Positions 9,505 to 19,400 of a stretch of 64,000 nucleotides of DNA are shown here, piece after piece. The position numbers and the translations under genes were made by a program. Within the stretch, counting starts at the first letter, position 1. Each line of letters begins with the position of its first letter. The DNA lies in contig JAFRZE010000049.1 of NCBI GenBank assembly GCA_017442735.1, positions 93,105 through 157,104 on the forward strand, given 5' to 3'. The notes beneath the pieces are model-generated. The model did no database searches and was not told the origin of the DNA. It worked only from the letters and a program-made list of their open reading frames with translations. The stretch comes from Bacillota bacterium (lineage in GTDB: Bacteria > Bacillota > Clostridia > Lachnospirales > Bianqueaceae).

Positions 9505-10311
9505 TCATGAAAACAGATATCCGTGCTGCCTTTTCCTCTCCAGCAGAATACGTTTCACTCGTTCTTTTGTCTCTGCCGGATAGTATGGTTCATTACCCAG
9601 CACTTCATCAATCTCCTGTTCTCCGAATGAAAAATGAATCTGAACCCCGTATACATCTTCCGCTTCCAATTGTTCGATAAATGACCATGCCAGTGTCTTA
9701 CTTCTGCACAGAATGATCAATTCATAAATATCTTTTCCCATTGGATAATCCAAGGCTGTATCAGAAAGCAGCGACGCACCATGATCAAAAATCGGGCTGA
9801 AGGCATAGCTTCCATCCGGTTTTCTGATCGCCGCTATGTTGTGCATATGACGATCCTCATTCAAAAACACCGAATCGATCTCAACCAAACATGTCAGATA
9901 CTCTCCGATACCGGAAATCCCTATTGCCCGTTCCATCTGACTTACGATAAAACTCAGTCGCTCTTTTACCTCAGGAAAATGAAATGCGGATACATAAAGA
10001 CTTCTGCCTGTGAGATTCCGATATAAGCGTTCCCATGTAAACAGTTGACTGCCTTCCATGAGAAAATCCTTACACCGACAACCCAGAAAAACCTTGTCCC
10101 GATATCGAATTTGAACGGTATCATAAAGAACATACTGATCTTCCCGCAGTGATGAATACCGAAGCAAATGAGAAACTACATACTCGGCCAGTCCTTCGTA
10201 TCCAACTGCATCTGCCTTGAACCATTCACCTCCTGTTTTCCATTTCAGCTGATTACCCTTCGAAGAAGGATGATCATTCGGAACGATATCCTCCGAAAAC
10301 AATTCAACCAT
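9505..10311 (-). CDS. HipT-like serine/threonine kinase (HipA core)
   Basis: About 268 residues resembling the catalytic core of HipA-family kinases. Visible marks are the ATP lysine region WFKADAVGYEGLAEY (K32, E39, E43), the catalytic loop LNEDRHMHNIA (D153, N158) and the metal-binding FDHG (D176). HipA itself is about 440 residues; this protein lacks the N-terminal subdomain, as HipT does in the three-gene HipBST system. The start was set at ATG 10311, two bases after the upstream gene's TGA, with GAGGTG as RBS inside that gene. HipA/HipT toxins phosphorylate aminoacyl-tRNA synthetases in known systems; the target here is unknown. It is AT-richer than its neighbours. Confidence 0.75.
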   Translation of the reverse strand: MVELFSEDIVPNDHPSSKGNQLKWKTGGEWFKADAVGYEGLAEYVVSHLLRYSSLREDQYVLYDTVQIRYRDKVFLGCRCKDFLMEGSQLFTWERLYRNLTGRSLYVSAFHFPEVKERLSFIVSQMERAIGISGIGEYLTCLVEIDSVFLNEDRHMHNIAAIRKPDGSYAFSPIFDHGASLLSDTALDYPMGKDIYELIILCRSKTLAWSFIEQLEAEDVYGVQIHFSFGEQEIDEVLGNEPYYPAETKERVKRILLERKRQHGYLFS

Positions 10312-10313
10312 TA

Positions 10314-10874
10314 TCACACCTCTTTCATTTTCCACCTAAGGTCGATCCAGAAATCATCTTCCGCCATCTTCCCTTTTGTTTTCTCAATAATTAACAAAGG
10401 ATCGTAGAAGGGAAGTCCCAGCTCTCTTAATTCCAGTTCCAGTTTATCCCGTGATTTTGGCATACATCGGCTTTCCAGAAACTCATAAAAACCATTTATT
10501 GAAACATCCCTCTGACTCCCGAAAGCCCTGTACTGAAGCCGATCTGTGAAATTGATTACTTCTACAAGCCCTTGATTTTCATCGACATCCGCAATTGTAC
10601 ATAGTTCATCCCGATAATAATATAACATGCGCAAAGGCAGTTCCTGCTCAGGAATCCGGAACTGCTCGATCAGGTTTGGCTTTTCCACTAAAATACGAAT
10701 CAACCGTACGACAGGACCATCGATGACTGTCTGTGGTTTCTCCCACCGTTCAACCGTTTTAATATTGACACCTATCAGTTCGGATAATTGGCGCTGCGTC
10801 AGGTGTAAATAATTCCGGGAGATTTTCAGGTCTTCTCCGCTTATCTTATCAGCAAATGCATATTCATTCTTCAT
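10314..10874 (-). CDS. HTH antitoxin fused to a HipS-like lobe
   Basis: 186 residues. Residues about 17-60 form an XRE/Cro-type helix-turn-helix (LTQRQLSELIGVNIKTVERW), the HipB role. Residues about 80-186 resemble the small N-terminal subdomain of HipA-family proteins (LYYYRDELCTIADVD; FLESRCMPKSR; FYDPLLIIEKTKGKM; EDDFWIDLRW), which in HipBST is the separate HipS protein. The kinase follows at once in another frame, and its first residues (VELFSEDI) look like the natural continuation of the same family. So this reads as a HipB-HipS fusion paired with HipT. RBS GAGGTG before ATG. Probably autoregulated through the operators at 10901-10948. Function is inferred from pattern, not from a search. 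Confidence 0.68.
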   Translation of the reverse strand: MKNEYAFADKISGEDLKISRNYLHLTQRQLSELIGVNIKTVERWEKPQTVIDGPVVRLIRILVEKPNLIEQFRIPEQELPLRMLYYYRDELCTIADVDENQGLVEVINFTDRLQYRAFGSQRDVSINGFYEFLESRCMPKSRDKLELELRELGLPFYDPLLIIEKTKGKMAEDDFWIDLRWKMKEV

Positions 10875-10894
10875 AGTTCACCTCGCTAAGCAGA

Positions 10895-10948
10895 AGTATA
10901 CCCGCAAATTAAGGGGTTGTCAATATATTTTTACCCTTAATTTGCGGG
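10895..10948 (-). promoter_or_regulatory. Promoter with two perfect inverted operators for the TA pair
   Basis: On the minus strand TTGACA (10923-10918) and TATACT (10900-10895) are spaced by 17 bases. The 15-bp CCCGCAAATTAAGGG (10901-10915) fills almost the whole spacer, and its exact reverse complement lies at 10934-10948, just upstream of the -35. Each arm is itself a partial palindrome (CCC, AA-A-TT, GGG), as expected for a dimeric HTH repressor. This is the layout of an autoregulated antitoxin promoter. Confidence 0.85.
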
Positions 10949-10981
10949 CTTTTTGAATCTCTCATCTTCTTTCAAAACCTT

Positions 10982-11010
10982 TTGACACATCCTTTTATCT
11001 CGCGTATAAT
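10982..11010 (+). promoter_or_regulatory. AEC transporter promoter (consensus)
   Basis: TTGACA (10982-10987), 17 bases, TATAAT (11005-11010): a perfect consensus sigma-A promoter for the rightward transporter, starting 33 bases beyond the outer TA operator. Confidence 0.85.
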
Positions 11011-11055
11011 GAAAGGACAGTCAAAAACCATTATTCTCCGCTCCGGAGGTTCCTT

Positions 11056-11976
11056 ATGACAATCGCACTTACCAGACAGGTTTTCGTCCTCTTTCTTATG
11101 ATGGCTCTGGGCTTTTTGCTCGTAAAAGTCAAGATCGTTCGCTCCGAAGACAGCAAGCCCATCTCGAATGTCCTTGTATATCTGATCGTGCCGGCCGCTA
11201 TGATCAATGCGTTCCAGATCGACTATACTCCCGAGATCCGGGATGGTTTTCTCCTTTCCCTCTGGGTAGGTATTGTCATTCAGGTCGGTATACTGATCTT
11301 TGTCCGGCTGCTGAAAAAGCCGCTTCGCCTCACCGGTGTCGAGATGAGTTCCATTATGTATTCGAACGCCGGCAACCTGGTCATCCCGCTCATTACCGCC
11401 GCCATGGGCGAGGAATGGGTCATTTATACCAGCACTTACTGTGCGTTTCAGATGATCCTCATCTGGACCTACGGCAATATTCTGATCGAGGAAAAACCCA
11501 AAGTCCAGTGGAAAAAGATATTCACCAATCCGAATGTGATCGCTATTTTCCTTGGCGTGATCCTGTTCCTTACCCGGATCAAACTGCCGCCGCTGATCGG
11601 CAGTACGGTCAGTGCCTTTTCCGCCTGCCTCGGCCCCGTGAGTATGATCATGCTGGGTATGCTGCTGGCCTCCGTAGAGTTCAAAAAAGTCTTCTCCAGC
11701 GCCCGTATCTATCTGATCATTGCGCTGAAAATGGTGGTTCTGCCGGCGCTCGTGCTGATCGTACTTAAGTTCACACCTCTCTACACGCTTCATCCGGACG
11801 GAAAAACGATCCTTCTGATCACGCTGCTGGCGACCATCACCCCCTCTGCTACCACGGTAGTCCAGATCGCGCAGTTCCACGACAAAACTCCGGCCTATGC
11901 CAGCGCCATCAATATGGCGACGACCGTCGTCGCGCTTTTGACTATGCCGCTGATGATCTTTCTGTATTCACTCTGA
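11056..11976 (+). CDS. AEC family transporter
   Basis: 306-residue membrane protein with about ten hydrophobic segments in two halves, matching the auxin efflux carrier (AEC) family, whose bacterial members export or import small carboxylates such as malate. Family-like features are the N-terminal FLLVKVKIVRSEDSKPISNVLVYLIVPA stretch and the mid-protein SNAGNLVIPLI motif, which contains the Asn-Gly/Asn-Leu pattern near the crossover helix. RBS GGAGG lies before ATG 11056. It is a monocistronic unit with its own consensus promoter and a terminator shared with pyrI. The substrate cannot be told. Confidence 0.87.
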   Translation: MTIALTRQVFVLFLMMALGFLLVKVKIVRSEDSKPISNVLVYLIVPAAMINAFQIDYTPEIRDGFLLSLWVGIVIQVGILIFVRLLKKPLRLTGVEMSSIMYSNAGNLVIPLITAAMGEEWVIYTSTYCAFQMILIWTYGNILIEEKPKVQWKKIFTNPNVIAIFLGVILFLTRIKLPPLIGSTVSAFSACLGPVSMIMLGMLLASVEFKKVFSSARIYLIIALKMVVLPALVLIVLKFTPLYTLHPDGKTILLITLLATITPSATTVVQIAQFHDKTPAYASAINMATTVVALLTMPLMIFLYSL

Positions 11977-11995
11977 TCGTCAATACTTATCACAC

Positions 11996-12033
11996 AAAGA
12001 AAGACCTTGAGATGCTCAAGGCCTTTCTTTTTT
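11996..12033. terminator. Bidirectional terminator between AEC gene and pyrI
   Basis: AAAGAAAGACCTTGAG pairs with CTCAAGGCCTTTCTTT with one mismatch and a 3-base loop, followed by T6 on the plus strand. It closes the AEC gene and also the pyr operon coming from the right. Confidence 0.85.
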
Positions 12034-12052
12034 AGGTTATTCTGCTGTTGGT

Positions 12053-12472
12053 CTATTCCGCCTTCGTCTCGCAGTAGACGCAGCGGTAGATACTGCGTTC
12101 TCCGCTTCCGTAACGGCGGAAGATGTGCTTGAGTTCCTGCTCGGTGGAGGTGATACAGCGGGGATTCTTACAGCGAAGGACGTCCGTCAGAAGTTCCGGC
12201 TGGCCGATCGTCCGTTTTTCTACAAGTACGCCGTCACGGATGATATTCGCGGTGGCGCCGGGATCGACATAGCCGATCACATCCAGGTTCACGTTTATAT
12301 CGGCGTCGATCTTGATGATATCCTTTTTACCCATCTTTTTGCTGTGAACGTTGCGGATCATCGCGACGGACAGATCCGTCTGGTCCAAGCCCAGCAGAGA
12401 ATAGAGTTTCATGCCTTTACCGGCGCTGATATGGTCGATCACGATGCCGTTCTGAATCGAATCTATATTCAT
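12053..12472 (-). CDS. pyrI: Aspartate carbamoyltransferase regulatory chain
   Basis: 139 residues. PyrI binds nucleotide effectors and holds PyrB in the regulated dodecamer. The N-terminal allosteric domain starts MNIDSIQNGIVIDHI; the C-terminal zinc domain keeps four cysteines, CKNPRC and CVYC, as needed to contact the catalytic chain. Length is slightly below the roughly 150 of E. coli. It lies 13 bases after pyrB and is the last gene of the operon, so this organism has the feedback-regulated type of ATCase, unlike Bacillus subtilis whose PyrB works alone. Confidence 0.95.
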   Translation of the reverse strand: MNIDSIQNGIVIDHISAGKGMKLYSLLGLDQTDLSVAMIRNVHSKKMGKKDIIKIDADINVNLDVIGYVDPGATANIIRDGVLVEKRTIGQPELLTDVLRCKNPRCITSTEQELKHIFRRYGSGERSIYRCVYCETKAE

Positions 12473-12485
12473 CGGTTTCTCCTCC

Positions 12486-13412
12486 TTAAGCCTTATCTAC
12501 GCGGATGCCCAGCATTTTCAGGATCAGGGCCATACGCATGTACTTGCCGTTCAAGACCTGTTTGAAGTAGGCGGCACGCGGATCGTCATCCACGGCTACA
12601 CTGATCTCGTTGACACGCGGCAGCGGATGCATGACGATCATGTTTTCCGGCGCGTGTTTCATCTTATCCTTGGTCAGGATATAGCTGTCTTTCAGGCGCA
12701 GATAATCTTCTTCGTTGAAGAAGCGTTCGCGCTGGACGCGGGTCATATACAGTATGTCGAGCTTCGGCAGCGCTTTCTCAAGGTCTGTCGTCTGCTCATA
12801 AGGGATATGTTTGGCTTTCAGATGTTCCTGCTTTACGTAGCTCGGCAGCTTCAGCTCTTCCGGCGAGATCAGGATGAATTTGTTGCCGGGATAGCGGGAC
12901 ATGGCTCCGACCAGCGAGTGGACCGTACGGCCGAATTTCAGGTCGCCGCATACGCCGATCGTCAGGTTATCAAAACGTCCTTTCTCACGGTAGATCGTGA
13001 GAAGATCCGCCATGGTCTGCGTGGGATGGCAATGGCCGCCGTCACCGGCATTGATGACCGGGATGGAGGCGTTCGTCGCCGCGACCAGTGCCGCGCCTTC
13101 CTTCGGATGGCGCATGGCGATGATGTCCGCGTAGCAGCTGATGGTCTTGGCGGTGTCCGCGACGCTCTCGCCTTTTGCCGCGCTGGAGGAAGCTGCGCTG
13201 GACATGGAGATGACATGGCCGCCGAGTTCATACATAGCCGCTTCGAAACTCATCCTCGTACGGGTCGACGGTTCAAAGAAAAGCGTCGCGAGCTTCTTAC
13301 GATCGCAGGCATGCGCGTACTTATCGGGATCCGCTATAATATCCTGCGCGGTGGCAATGAGCTCCATGATCTCTTCTGTGGAGAGGTCCAGAATATCAAT
13401 AACTGCTTTCAT
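12486..13412 (-). CDS. pyrB: Aspartate carbamoyltransferase catalytic chain
   Basis: 308 residues. Joins carbamoyl phosphate and L-aspartate to N-carbamoyl-aspartate, the committed pyrimidine step. The carbamoyl-phosphate loop [13 protein letters not shown] is at about 49-61, the 80s-loop lysine region [10 protein letters not shown] follows, then MRHPKEGA and the aspartate-side HPLPRVNEI near 266-274. Start ATG overlaps the pyrE stop as ATGA. Together with pyrI it forms the last pair of the pyr operon. Confidence 0.97.
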   Translation of the reverse strand: MKAVIDILDLSTEEIMELIATAQDIIADPDKYAHACDRKKLATLFFEPSTRTRMSFEAAMYELGGHVISMSSAASSSAAKGESVADTAKTISCYADIIAMRHPKEGAALVAATNASIPVINAGDGGHCHPTQTMADLLTIYREKGRFDNLTIGVCGDLKFGRTVHSLVGAMSRYPGNKFILISPEELKLPSYVKQEHLKAKHIPYEQTTDLEKALPKLDILYMTRVQRERFFNEEDYLRLKDSYILTKDKMKHAPENMIVMHPLPRVNEISVAVDDDPRAAYFKQVLNGKYMRMALILKMLGIRVDKA

Positions 13413-14068
13413 TCCTTATTACCTCCTTTGATCCAGGATTCATCGGACGGATCGTTCCTAAAAGCGATTAACCGGACGATGTCCTCTTCCCGGATATAGC
13501 CGGTCTCGGCCGCAACTTTGGCGATACAGTCAAAATCCGTGAGCGAATAGTTCGTGACGTTCGCTGCCGTGAGGCGATCGATGCCTTTCTGCATACCATA
13601 GGTGAAGATCGAAACGATGCCTAGTACTTCCGCGCCGACCTCACGAAGGACGTTCACGACTTCCAGCACACTGCCGCCGGTAGAGATCAGATCTTCCACG
13701 ACGACGACTTTCTGTCCTTTTTCCAGCCTGCCTTCGATCTGGTTCTTTCTTCCGTGATCCTTGCTGCCGGAACGGACATAGCCCATGGGAAGTCCCATCA
13801 GATGAGCGCTGATCGCGGCGTGCGCGATCCCGGCGGTGGAAGTGCCCATCAGAGCTTCCGCCTGAGGATAATATTCCCGAATCAGACAGACCAGGCCTTC
13901 CTCTACGTCGGTGCGGACCGCCGGATCGGATAAGGTCAGCCGATTATCGCAGTAGACCGGGCTTTTGATCCCGCTGGCCCAGGTGAAGGGTTCATCCGGC
14001 GAAAAGAATACTGCTTTGATCTTTAAAAGATCCTGCGCGATCTGTTTTTTTAATGCGTCTCTGTCCAT
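13409..14068 (-). CDS. pyrE: Orotate phosphoribosyltransferase
   Basis: About 219 residues. Transfers phosphoribose from PRPP to orotate, giving OMP. The PRPP-binding motif is [14 protein letters not shown], and the N-terminal segment [16 protein letters not shown] is the usual substrate-side motif. Start placed at ATG 14068 because TAGGAG lies just upstream; the longer frame back to 14113 overlaps pyrF and has an unlike N-terminus. Followed by pyrB with a 4-base overlap. Confidence 0.95.
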   Translation of the reverse strand: MDRDALKKQIAQDLLKIKAVFFSPDEPFTWASGIKSPVYCDNRLTLSDPAVRTDVEEGLVCLIREYYPQAEALMGTSTAGIAHAAISAHLMGLPMGYVRSGSKDHGRKNQIEGRLEKGQKVVVVEDLISTGGSVLEVVNVLREVGAEVLGIVSIFTYGMQKGIDRLTAANVTNYSLTDFDCIAKVAAETGYIREEDIVRLIAFRNDPSDESWIKGGNKE

Positions 14069-14078
14069 TCTCAATCTC

Positions 14079-14795
14079 CTATACCTCTCCCTGGTTTTCC
14101 GCAAGGAAGTCATGTAAGCATCGTTTGTAAGCGCTGACCGGATCCGCGGCCGCTGTGATGGGCCGCCCTACGACGATATAGTCAGATCCGATCTTTCCGG
14201 CCTGTTCAGGTGTCATAACGCGTTTCTGATCATCCTTCGCCGCATCCGCAAAGCGTACGCCGGGCGTCACGGTGATAAAGTCCTTTCCACAGATCTCATG
14301 GACTTTTCCTGCTTCCAGCGGAGAACAGACGATGCCGTCCAGTCCGGCTTCTTTCGCGTTCTTCGCGTAGTGCATGACCACTTCATCGATCGGTGCGTGG
14401 ATCATCAGATCCTCTTCCAGCGCCTGCTGATCCGTGGAGGTCAGCTGAGTGACAGCGATGAGCAGCGGTCTGGTCCCGTCCGGCCTGGTCAGGCCTTCGA
14501 GAGCGGCTCTCATCATCGCTTTTGTTCCGGCAGCGTGGACGTTTACGATATCGATATCCAATGAAGAAAGGACTGCCATGGCCTTCTTTACCTGGTTCGG
14601 AATATCATGCAGCTTCAGATCCAGAAAGATCTTGTGTCCGCGGGCTTTAATCGCCCGAACGATCTGCGGCCCTTCCGCGTAGAAGAGTTCCATGCCGATC
14701 TTTACAAACGGTTTCTCATCCGTAAACTGGTCCAGAAACCGAATGGTTTCCTCTGCACCCGCAAAATCGCAGGCAATGATCACATCTTTTGCCAT
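14079..14795 (-). CDS. pyrF: Orotidine 5'-phosphate decarboxylase
   Basis: 238 residues, decarboxylates OMP to UMP. The catalytic DxKxxD array is seen as LDLKLHDIPN near residues 58-67; the phosphate loop follows in PGVRFADAAKDDQKR and VVGRPIT. It lies 9 bases after pyrD and 10 before pyrE in the operon, with the short group I (TIM barrel, roughly 230-240 residue) length. Confidence 0.96.
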   Translation of the reverse strand: MAKDVIIACDFAGAEETIRFLDQFTDEKPFVKIGMELFYAEGPQIVRAIKARGHKIFLDLKLHDIPNQVKKAMAVLSSLDIDIVNVHAAGTKAMMRAALEGLTRPDGTRPLLIAVTQLTSTDQQALEEDLMIHAPIDEVVMHYAKNAKEAGLDGIVCSPLEAGKVHEICGKDFITVTPGVRFADAAKDDQKRVMTPEQAGKIGSDYIVVGRPITAAADPVSAYKRCLHDFLAENQGEV

Positions 14796-14804
14796 ATTCC
14801 CCTC

Positions 14805-15716
14805 CTATTCTACTGCTCCGATAATATCTTCCAGACGATCGATCCTATAGCGTTCCATGACCCGCGGCAGGTCCTCAATGATCTTCGGGCAGGCCAGCGG
14901 ATCCACCAGATTCGCGGCGCCGACTTCCACTGCGCTCGCGCCTGCCATCATCATCTCTATCACATCTTCGGCCGTGCTGACACCACCCATCCCGATGACC
15001 GGGATCTTCACTGCCCTGGCCACCTGATACACCATTCTGAGCGCCACCGGGAAGATGGCCGGCCCGGAAAGGCCGCCGGTCGTATTCGCAAGGATCGGCT
15101 TTTTGGTTTTCAGGTCGATCCGCATGCCAAGCAGCGTATTGATCAGGCTGATGCCGTCCGCGCCTTTATCTTCACAGGCTTTCGCGATGGATACGATATC
15201 CGTCACGTTCGGTGAAAGCTTGATGATCAAGGGCTTTGCCGTTACTTTCCGTACGGCCTCCACCACGGAGGCTGCCGCTTTCGGATCGGTCCCGAAGCTC
15301 ATTCCCCCGCCGTGGACGTTCGGACAGCTGATATTGATCTCCAGCCAGCCGATCTGTTTCACCGCTTCCAGCCGCCGGACGACCTCCACATAACCGTCAA
15401 TGGAGAAACCACTGACGTTGGCCATGACCGGTTTATGAAAGACCTGAAACAGTTTGGGCAGTTCCTCGGCGATCACTTTATCTACGCCCGGGTTCTGCAG
15501 GCCTACCGCGTTCAGCATGCCGGAAGACGTCTCCGCGATCCGCGGGAGCGGATTGCCATATCGTTCTTCCAGGGTCGTTCCCTTGAAAGAAAAAGTTCCT
15601 AAACAGTTGATATCATAAAGTTCCGCGAACTCATAACCGAACCCGAAAGTTCCGGAAGCGGGGATCACCGGATTGTCCAGCCGGATCCCGCAAAGATCTA
15701 CACTCAGTTTTCCCAC
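14805..15716 (-). CDS. pyrD: Dihydroorotate dehydrogenase B, catalytic subunit
   Basis: 303 residues from a GTG start at 15716, chosen because AAGGAGG lies 7 bases upstream inside the end of pyrK and the protein then begins VGKLSVDLCGIRLDNPV as in class 1B enzymes; the longer frame gives an unrelated N-terminus. FMN-dependent TIM barrel oxidising dihydroorotate to orotate, passing electrons to PyrK. Catalytic cysteine lies in the NISCPNVHGGG loop region typical of class 1B. The GTG start and 13-base overlap with pyrK suggest coupled, stoichiometric synthesis of the two subunits. Confidence 0.95.
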   Translation of the reverse strand: MGKLSVDLCGIRLDNPVIPASGTFGFGYEFAELYDINCLGTFSFKGTTLEERYGNPLPRIAETSSGMLNAVGLQNPGVDKVIAEELPKLFQVFHKPVMANVSGFSIDGYVEVVRRLEAVKQIGWLEINISCPNVHGGGMSFGTDPKAAASVVEAVRKVTAKPLIIKLSPNVTDIVSIAKACEDKGADGISLINTLLGMRIDLKTKKPILANTTGGLSGPAIFPVALRMVYQVARAVKIPVIGMGGVSTAEDVIEMMMAGASAVEVGAANLVDPLACPKIIEDLPRVMERYRIDRLEDIIGAVE

Positions 15717-16465
15717 AGGATCTCCTCCTTCCGAAGCACCGGTCCTTCCTTGCAGATCCGTTTGTACCCGCCGGCCGTTTTCATGGTACATCCCATGCAC
15801 GCGCCGAATCCGCATCCCATCCGGCTTTCAAAGCTCAGCTGGCCGGGCGCGGCGATCTTTTTGTGTACCGCTTTCAGCATCGGTTCCGGTCCGCACGCAT
15901 AGTAGGAAGAGATTCCACCTGGCAGCGCGTCGGTCACGAAGCCTTTTTCTCCGTAACTTCCGTCGACAGTCGTAACGGTCACTTCCGCGCCCAGATGGCG
16001 GAATTCTTTTTCATAAAAGACCTCATCCATCCGGTTGAATCCCAGGATCACCCGGACGTTTTTCCCTTCTTTGATCAGTTCCTTTGCGAGGAAGTACATG
16101 GGCGGTGTTCCAACGCCTCCGCCCAAAAGAAGCGGATCATCGCCGCTGTCCGACAAGTCATACCCGTTGCCAAGTCCTGTAAGGACAGACAGTTCATCGT
16201 CCGGCTGATAACCGGTCAGATCCGCAGTCCCCTTCCCGACGATCTTATATACGATCGTCAGCCGGAAGGTACCGGGGCTTTGGGGGTCTTCTTGCAGATC
16301 ACAGACCGAGATCGGCCGCCGGAGGAATCGTCCGGGCAGAGCGATCTGTACGAACTGACCGGGCCGCATAGGTTCCGTTACGCCGGAAAGCACCATCTCC
16401 CAGACGGGAGAATCTCCGCTTGTCAGCGGCCGGTTCGAAAGGACCTTCAATCGTTCATCTTTCAT
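15704..16465 (-). CDS. pyrK: Dihydroorotate dehydrogenase B, electron transfer subunit
   Basis: 253 residues. Ferredoxin-reductase fold carrying FAD and a 2Fe-2S cluster that moves electrons from PyrD to NAD+. FAD-binding RRPISVCDL is near 49-57; the nucleotide segment LLGGGVGTPPMYFLAKEL follows; the C-terminal cysteine cluster CGFGACMGCTMK plus a later Cys in RICKEGP coordinates the 2Fe-2S centre. Lies between carB and pyrD in the operon, the standard Bacillota arrangement. Confidence 0.95.
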   Translation of the reverse strand: MKDERLKVLSNRPLTSGDSPVWEMVLSGVTEPMRPGQFVQIALPGRFLRRPISVCDLQEDPQSPGTFRLTIVYKIVGKGTADLTGYQPDDELSVLTGLGNGYDLSDSGDDPLLLGGGVGTPPMYFLAKELIKEGKNVRVILGFNRMDEVFYEKEFRHLGAEVTVTTVDGSYGEKGFVTDALPGGISSYYACGPEPMLKAVHKKIAAPGQLSFESRMGCGFGACMGCTMKTAGGYKRICKEGPVLRKEEILWEN

Positions 16466-16475
16466 CTTTTATTCC

Positions 16476-19400
16476 TTATGCGTCGATCGTGGAGATCGTA
16501 AGTGTCGTTTCTTCCAGTACATCCAGAAGCACGCGCACGGTATCGAGGGCTGTAAAGATCGTGACGTTGTTTTCGGTCGCGAGTGAACGCATCTTCGCGC
16601 CGTCGCTGGCGCTGGACATGTTGCCCGGATCTCTCGTGTTGATGACATAGGCCAGGTGTCCCTGACGGATCGCTTCGGGGATCTCGTCGCTTCCCTCACT
16701 GATCTTGTGGAGGATATGCGTGCGGATGCCGTGTTCCTTGAGGAATTTCGCGGTCCCCGGCGTGGCCTGGATATTGAAGCCAAGGTTATAGAAGCGGCGG
16801 ATCAGCGGCAGGGCTTCCTCGCGGTCTCCCCTGGCGACGGTCACAAAGACGGTACCGTAGTTTCTCAGTCTTAAGCCTGCTGCCTGCAGGGCCTTGTACA
16901 GCGCACGGTTCAGTTTGTCATCGTAGCCGATCGCTTCGCCGGTGGATTTCATTTCCGGAGAAAGGTACGCGTCGAGGCCTTTGATCTTATTAAAGGAGAA
17001 GACCGGTACCTTCACGTAGTAACGTTTCTTCTCATCGGGATACAGGCCGAAGATGCCCTGCTCCTTCAGGCTCTTGCCCAGGATGACCTCGGTAGCGATG
17101 TCCGCCAGCGAGTAGCCGGTCGCCTTGGAAAGGAACGGCACGGTCCGGGATGAGCGCGGGTTGACTTCGATGATATAGACATTCTCCTTCGGATCGACGA
17201 TGAACTGGATGTTGTAAAGACCAATGATACCGATGCCAAGTCCCAGCTTCTTCGCGTAGGAAAGGATCGTGCCCTTGACCTTGTCAGAAACGCTGAAGGT
17301 CGGATAGACGCTGATCGAGTCACCGCTGTGTACACCGGTCCGCTCGACGAGTTCCATAATACCGGGTACGAATACGTCCACTCCGTCGCAGATCGCGTCC
17401 ACTTCCAGCTCCTTGCCGCGGATATAGTGGTCGACCAGGACCGGTTTATCCTCACTGATCTCTACCGCGGTCTTCAGATATTCCCTCAGCTGCTGCTCGT
17501 TCGCGACGATCTGCATCGCGCGGCCGCCCAGTACGAAGGAAGGTCTCACCAGGACCGGATAACCGATCTTTTCCGCGACTCTCACGCCTTCTTCGATATC
17601 AGTGATGGCTTCGCCCTGGGGCTGCGGAATGCCGAGATCGATCAGGATCTTCTCGAAGCTGTCACGGTTTTCCGCGCGTTCGATGGCCGCGCAGTCTGTT
17701 CCGATCAGCTTGACGCCGCGCTCCATGAGCGGCTCGGCCAGGTTGATGGCGGTCTGTCCGCCCAGGGAACAGATAACACCTTCCGGCTGTTCAAAATGGA
17801 TGATCTCCATGACGTCTTCGACGGTCAACGGTTCGAAGTACAGCTTGTCCGCGGTGGTATAGTCGGTAGAAACAGTCTCCGGATTATTATTGATAATGAT
17901 GGCTTCATAGCCGCAGCGTTTGATCGTCTGGACCGCGTGGACGGAAGAATAGTCAAACTCCACGCCCTGGCCGATCCGGATGGGACCGGCTCCCAGAACG
18001 ATCACTTTCTTTTTGTCTGTCAGTCGGGATTCGTTCTTTCCCGTATAAGAAGAATAGAGATACGCGATATATTTGCCGGTATGCAGGGTATCCACCATAC
18101 GGAAGATCGGATGGATTTTTTCCTCCTGTCTTCTGGCATAGATGTCCAGTTCATTGGTGCCCCACAGATGCGCGATCGCCTTGTCGGAAAAGCCCATGAT
18201 CTTGGCTTCCCGGAGAACGGCCATGCCCGCGGGCGTCCGGTTGATGGGCGCCAGCTGTTTCAGTTTATTCTCCATATCCACGATCTTCAGGAAACTTTCC
18301 AGGAAAAGCGGCGTGATCTCGGTCAGCTCAAAGATCTTCTGCACACTTTCTCCGCGGCGCAGCATTTCAAAGATCGCGAAGACGCCGTCCGCATGGAATT
18401 CGCCGACATAGCTTTCCAGTTCCTGAGTTTCGAAACTGTCGAACTTCGGCAGATGGAAGTGGCAGACGCCGGTCTCCAGAGAACGAACGGATTTCAGGAA
18501 GCATTCTTCCAGGGTGGATCCGATGCCCATGACCTCGCCGGTCGCTTTCATCTGGGTGCCGAGAAGATTCGGTGCCAGCGGGAATTTGTCGAAAGCAAAA
18601 CGCGGGAACTTAGCGACCAGATAATCCAGCGACGGCTCGATCGCGGCCGTACCGCCGGCTACCGGGATCTCTTCCAGTGCCATGCCCATGGCGATCTTGG
18701 CGGTGACGCGTGCGATCGGATAGCCGCTCGCTTTCGACGCCAGGGCGGAGGAACGGGAAACGCGCGGATTGACTTCGATCAGGAAGTATTCGCTGGAATT
18801 CGGATTCAGGGCAAACTGGACGTTGCACCCGCCTTCGATCTTCAGCTCACGGATGATCTTGATGGCGGAATCGTTCAGCATTTTCAGATCGTGATCATTC
18901 AAAGACAGAATCGGCGCGACAACGATGGAGTCACCCGTATGGACGCCTACCGGGTCGACATTTTCCATGCCGCAGATCGTGATGGCATGGTCATTACCGT
19001 CCCGCATGACTTCAAACTCGATCTCCTTATATCCGCGTACGCTCTTTTCGATCAGTACCTGATGGACCGGGGAAAGCTTAAACGCGTTGATACCTACCTC
19101 TTCCAGTTCCTGCTCGTCGTAGGCGAATCCGCCGCCTGTGCCGCCCAGGGTAAATGCCGGACGAAGGACGACCGGATAGCCGATCCTTTCCGCCGCCTGC
19201 TTCGCCTCTTCCAGCGAATAGGTGATTTCGGAAGGAATGACCGGCTCGCCGATAGACTGGCACATCTCCTTGAAAAGCTCACGGTCTTCAGCCCGCTCGA
19301 TGCTTGAGCTGCTGGTTCCCAGAAGTTCGACGCCGCATTCTTTCAAAACGCCTTTCTTCTCCAGCTGCATGGCCAGGTTGAGGCCTGTCTGTCCGCCGAT

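Noticed and set aside
17328..19307. 659-codon frame opposite carB
   Set aside because: Antisense shadow caused by codon bias; carB motifs run continuously on the other strand.
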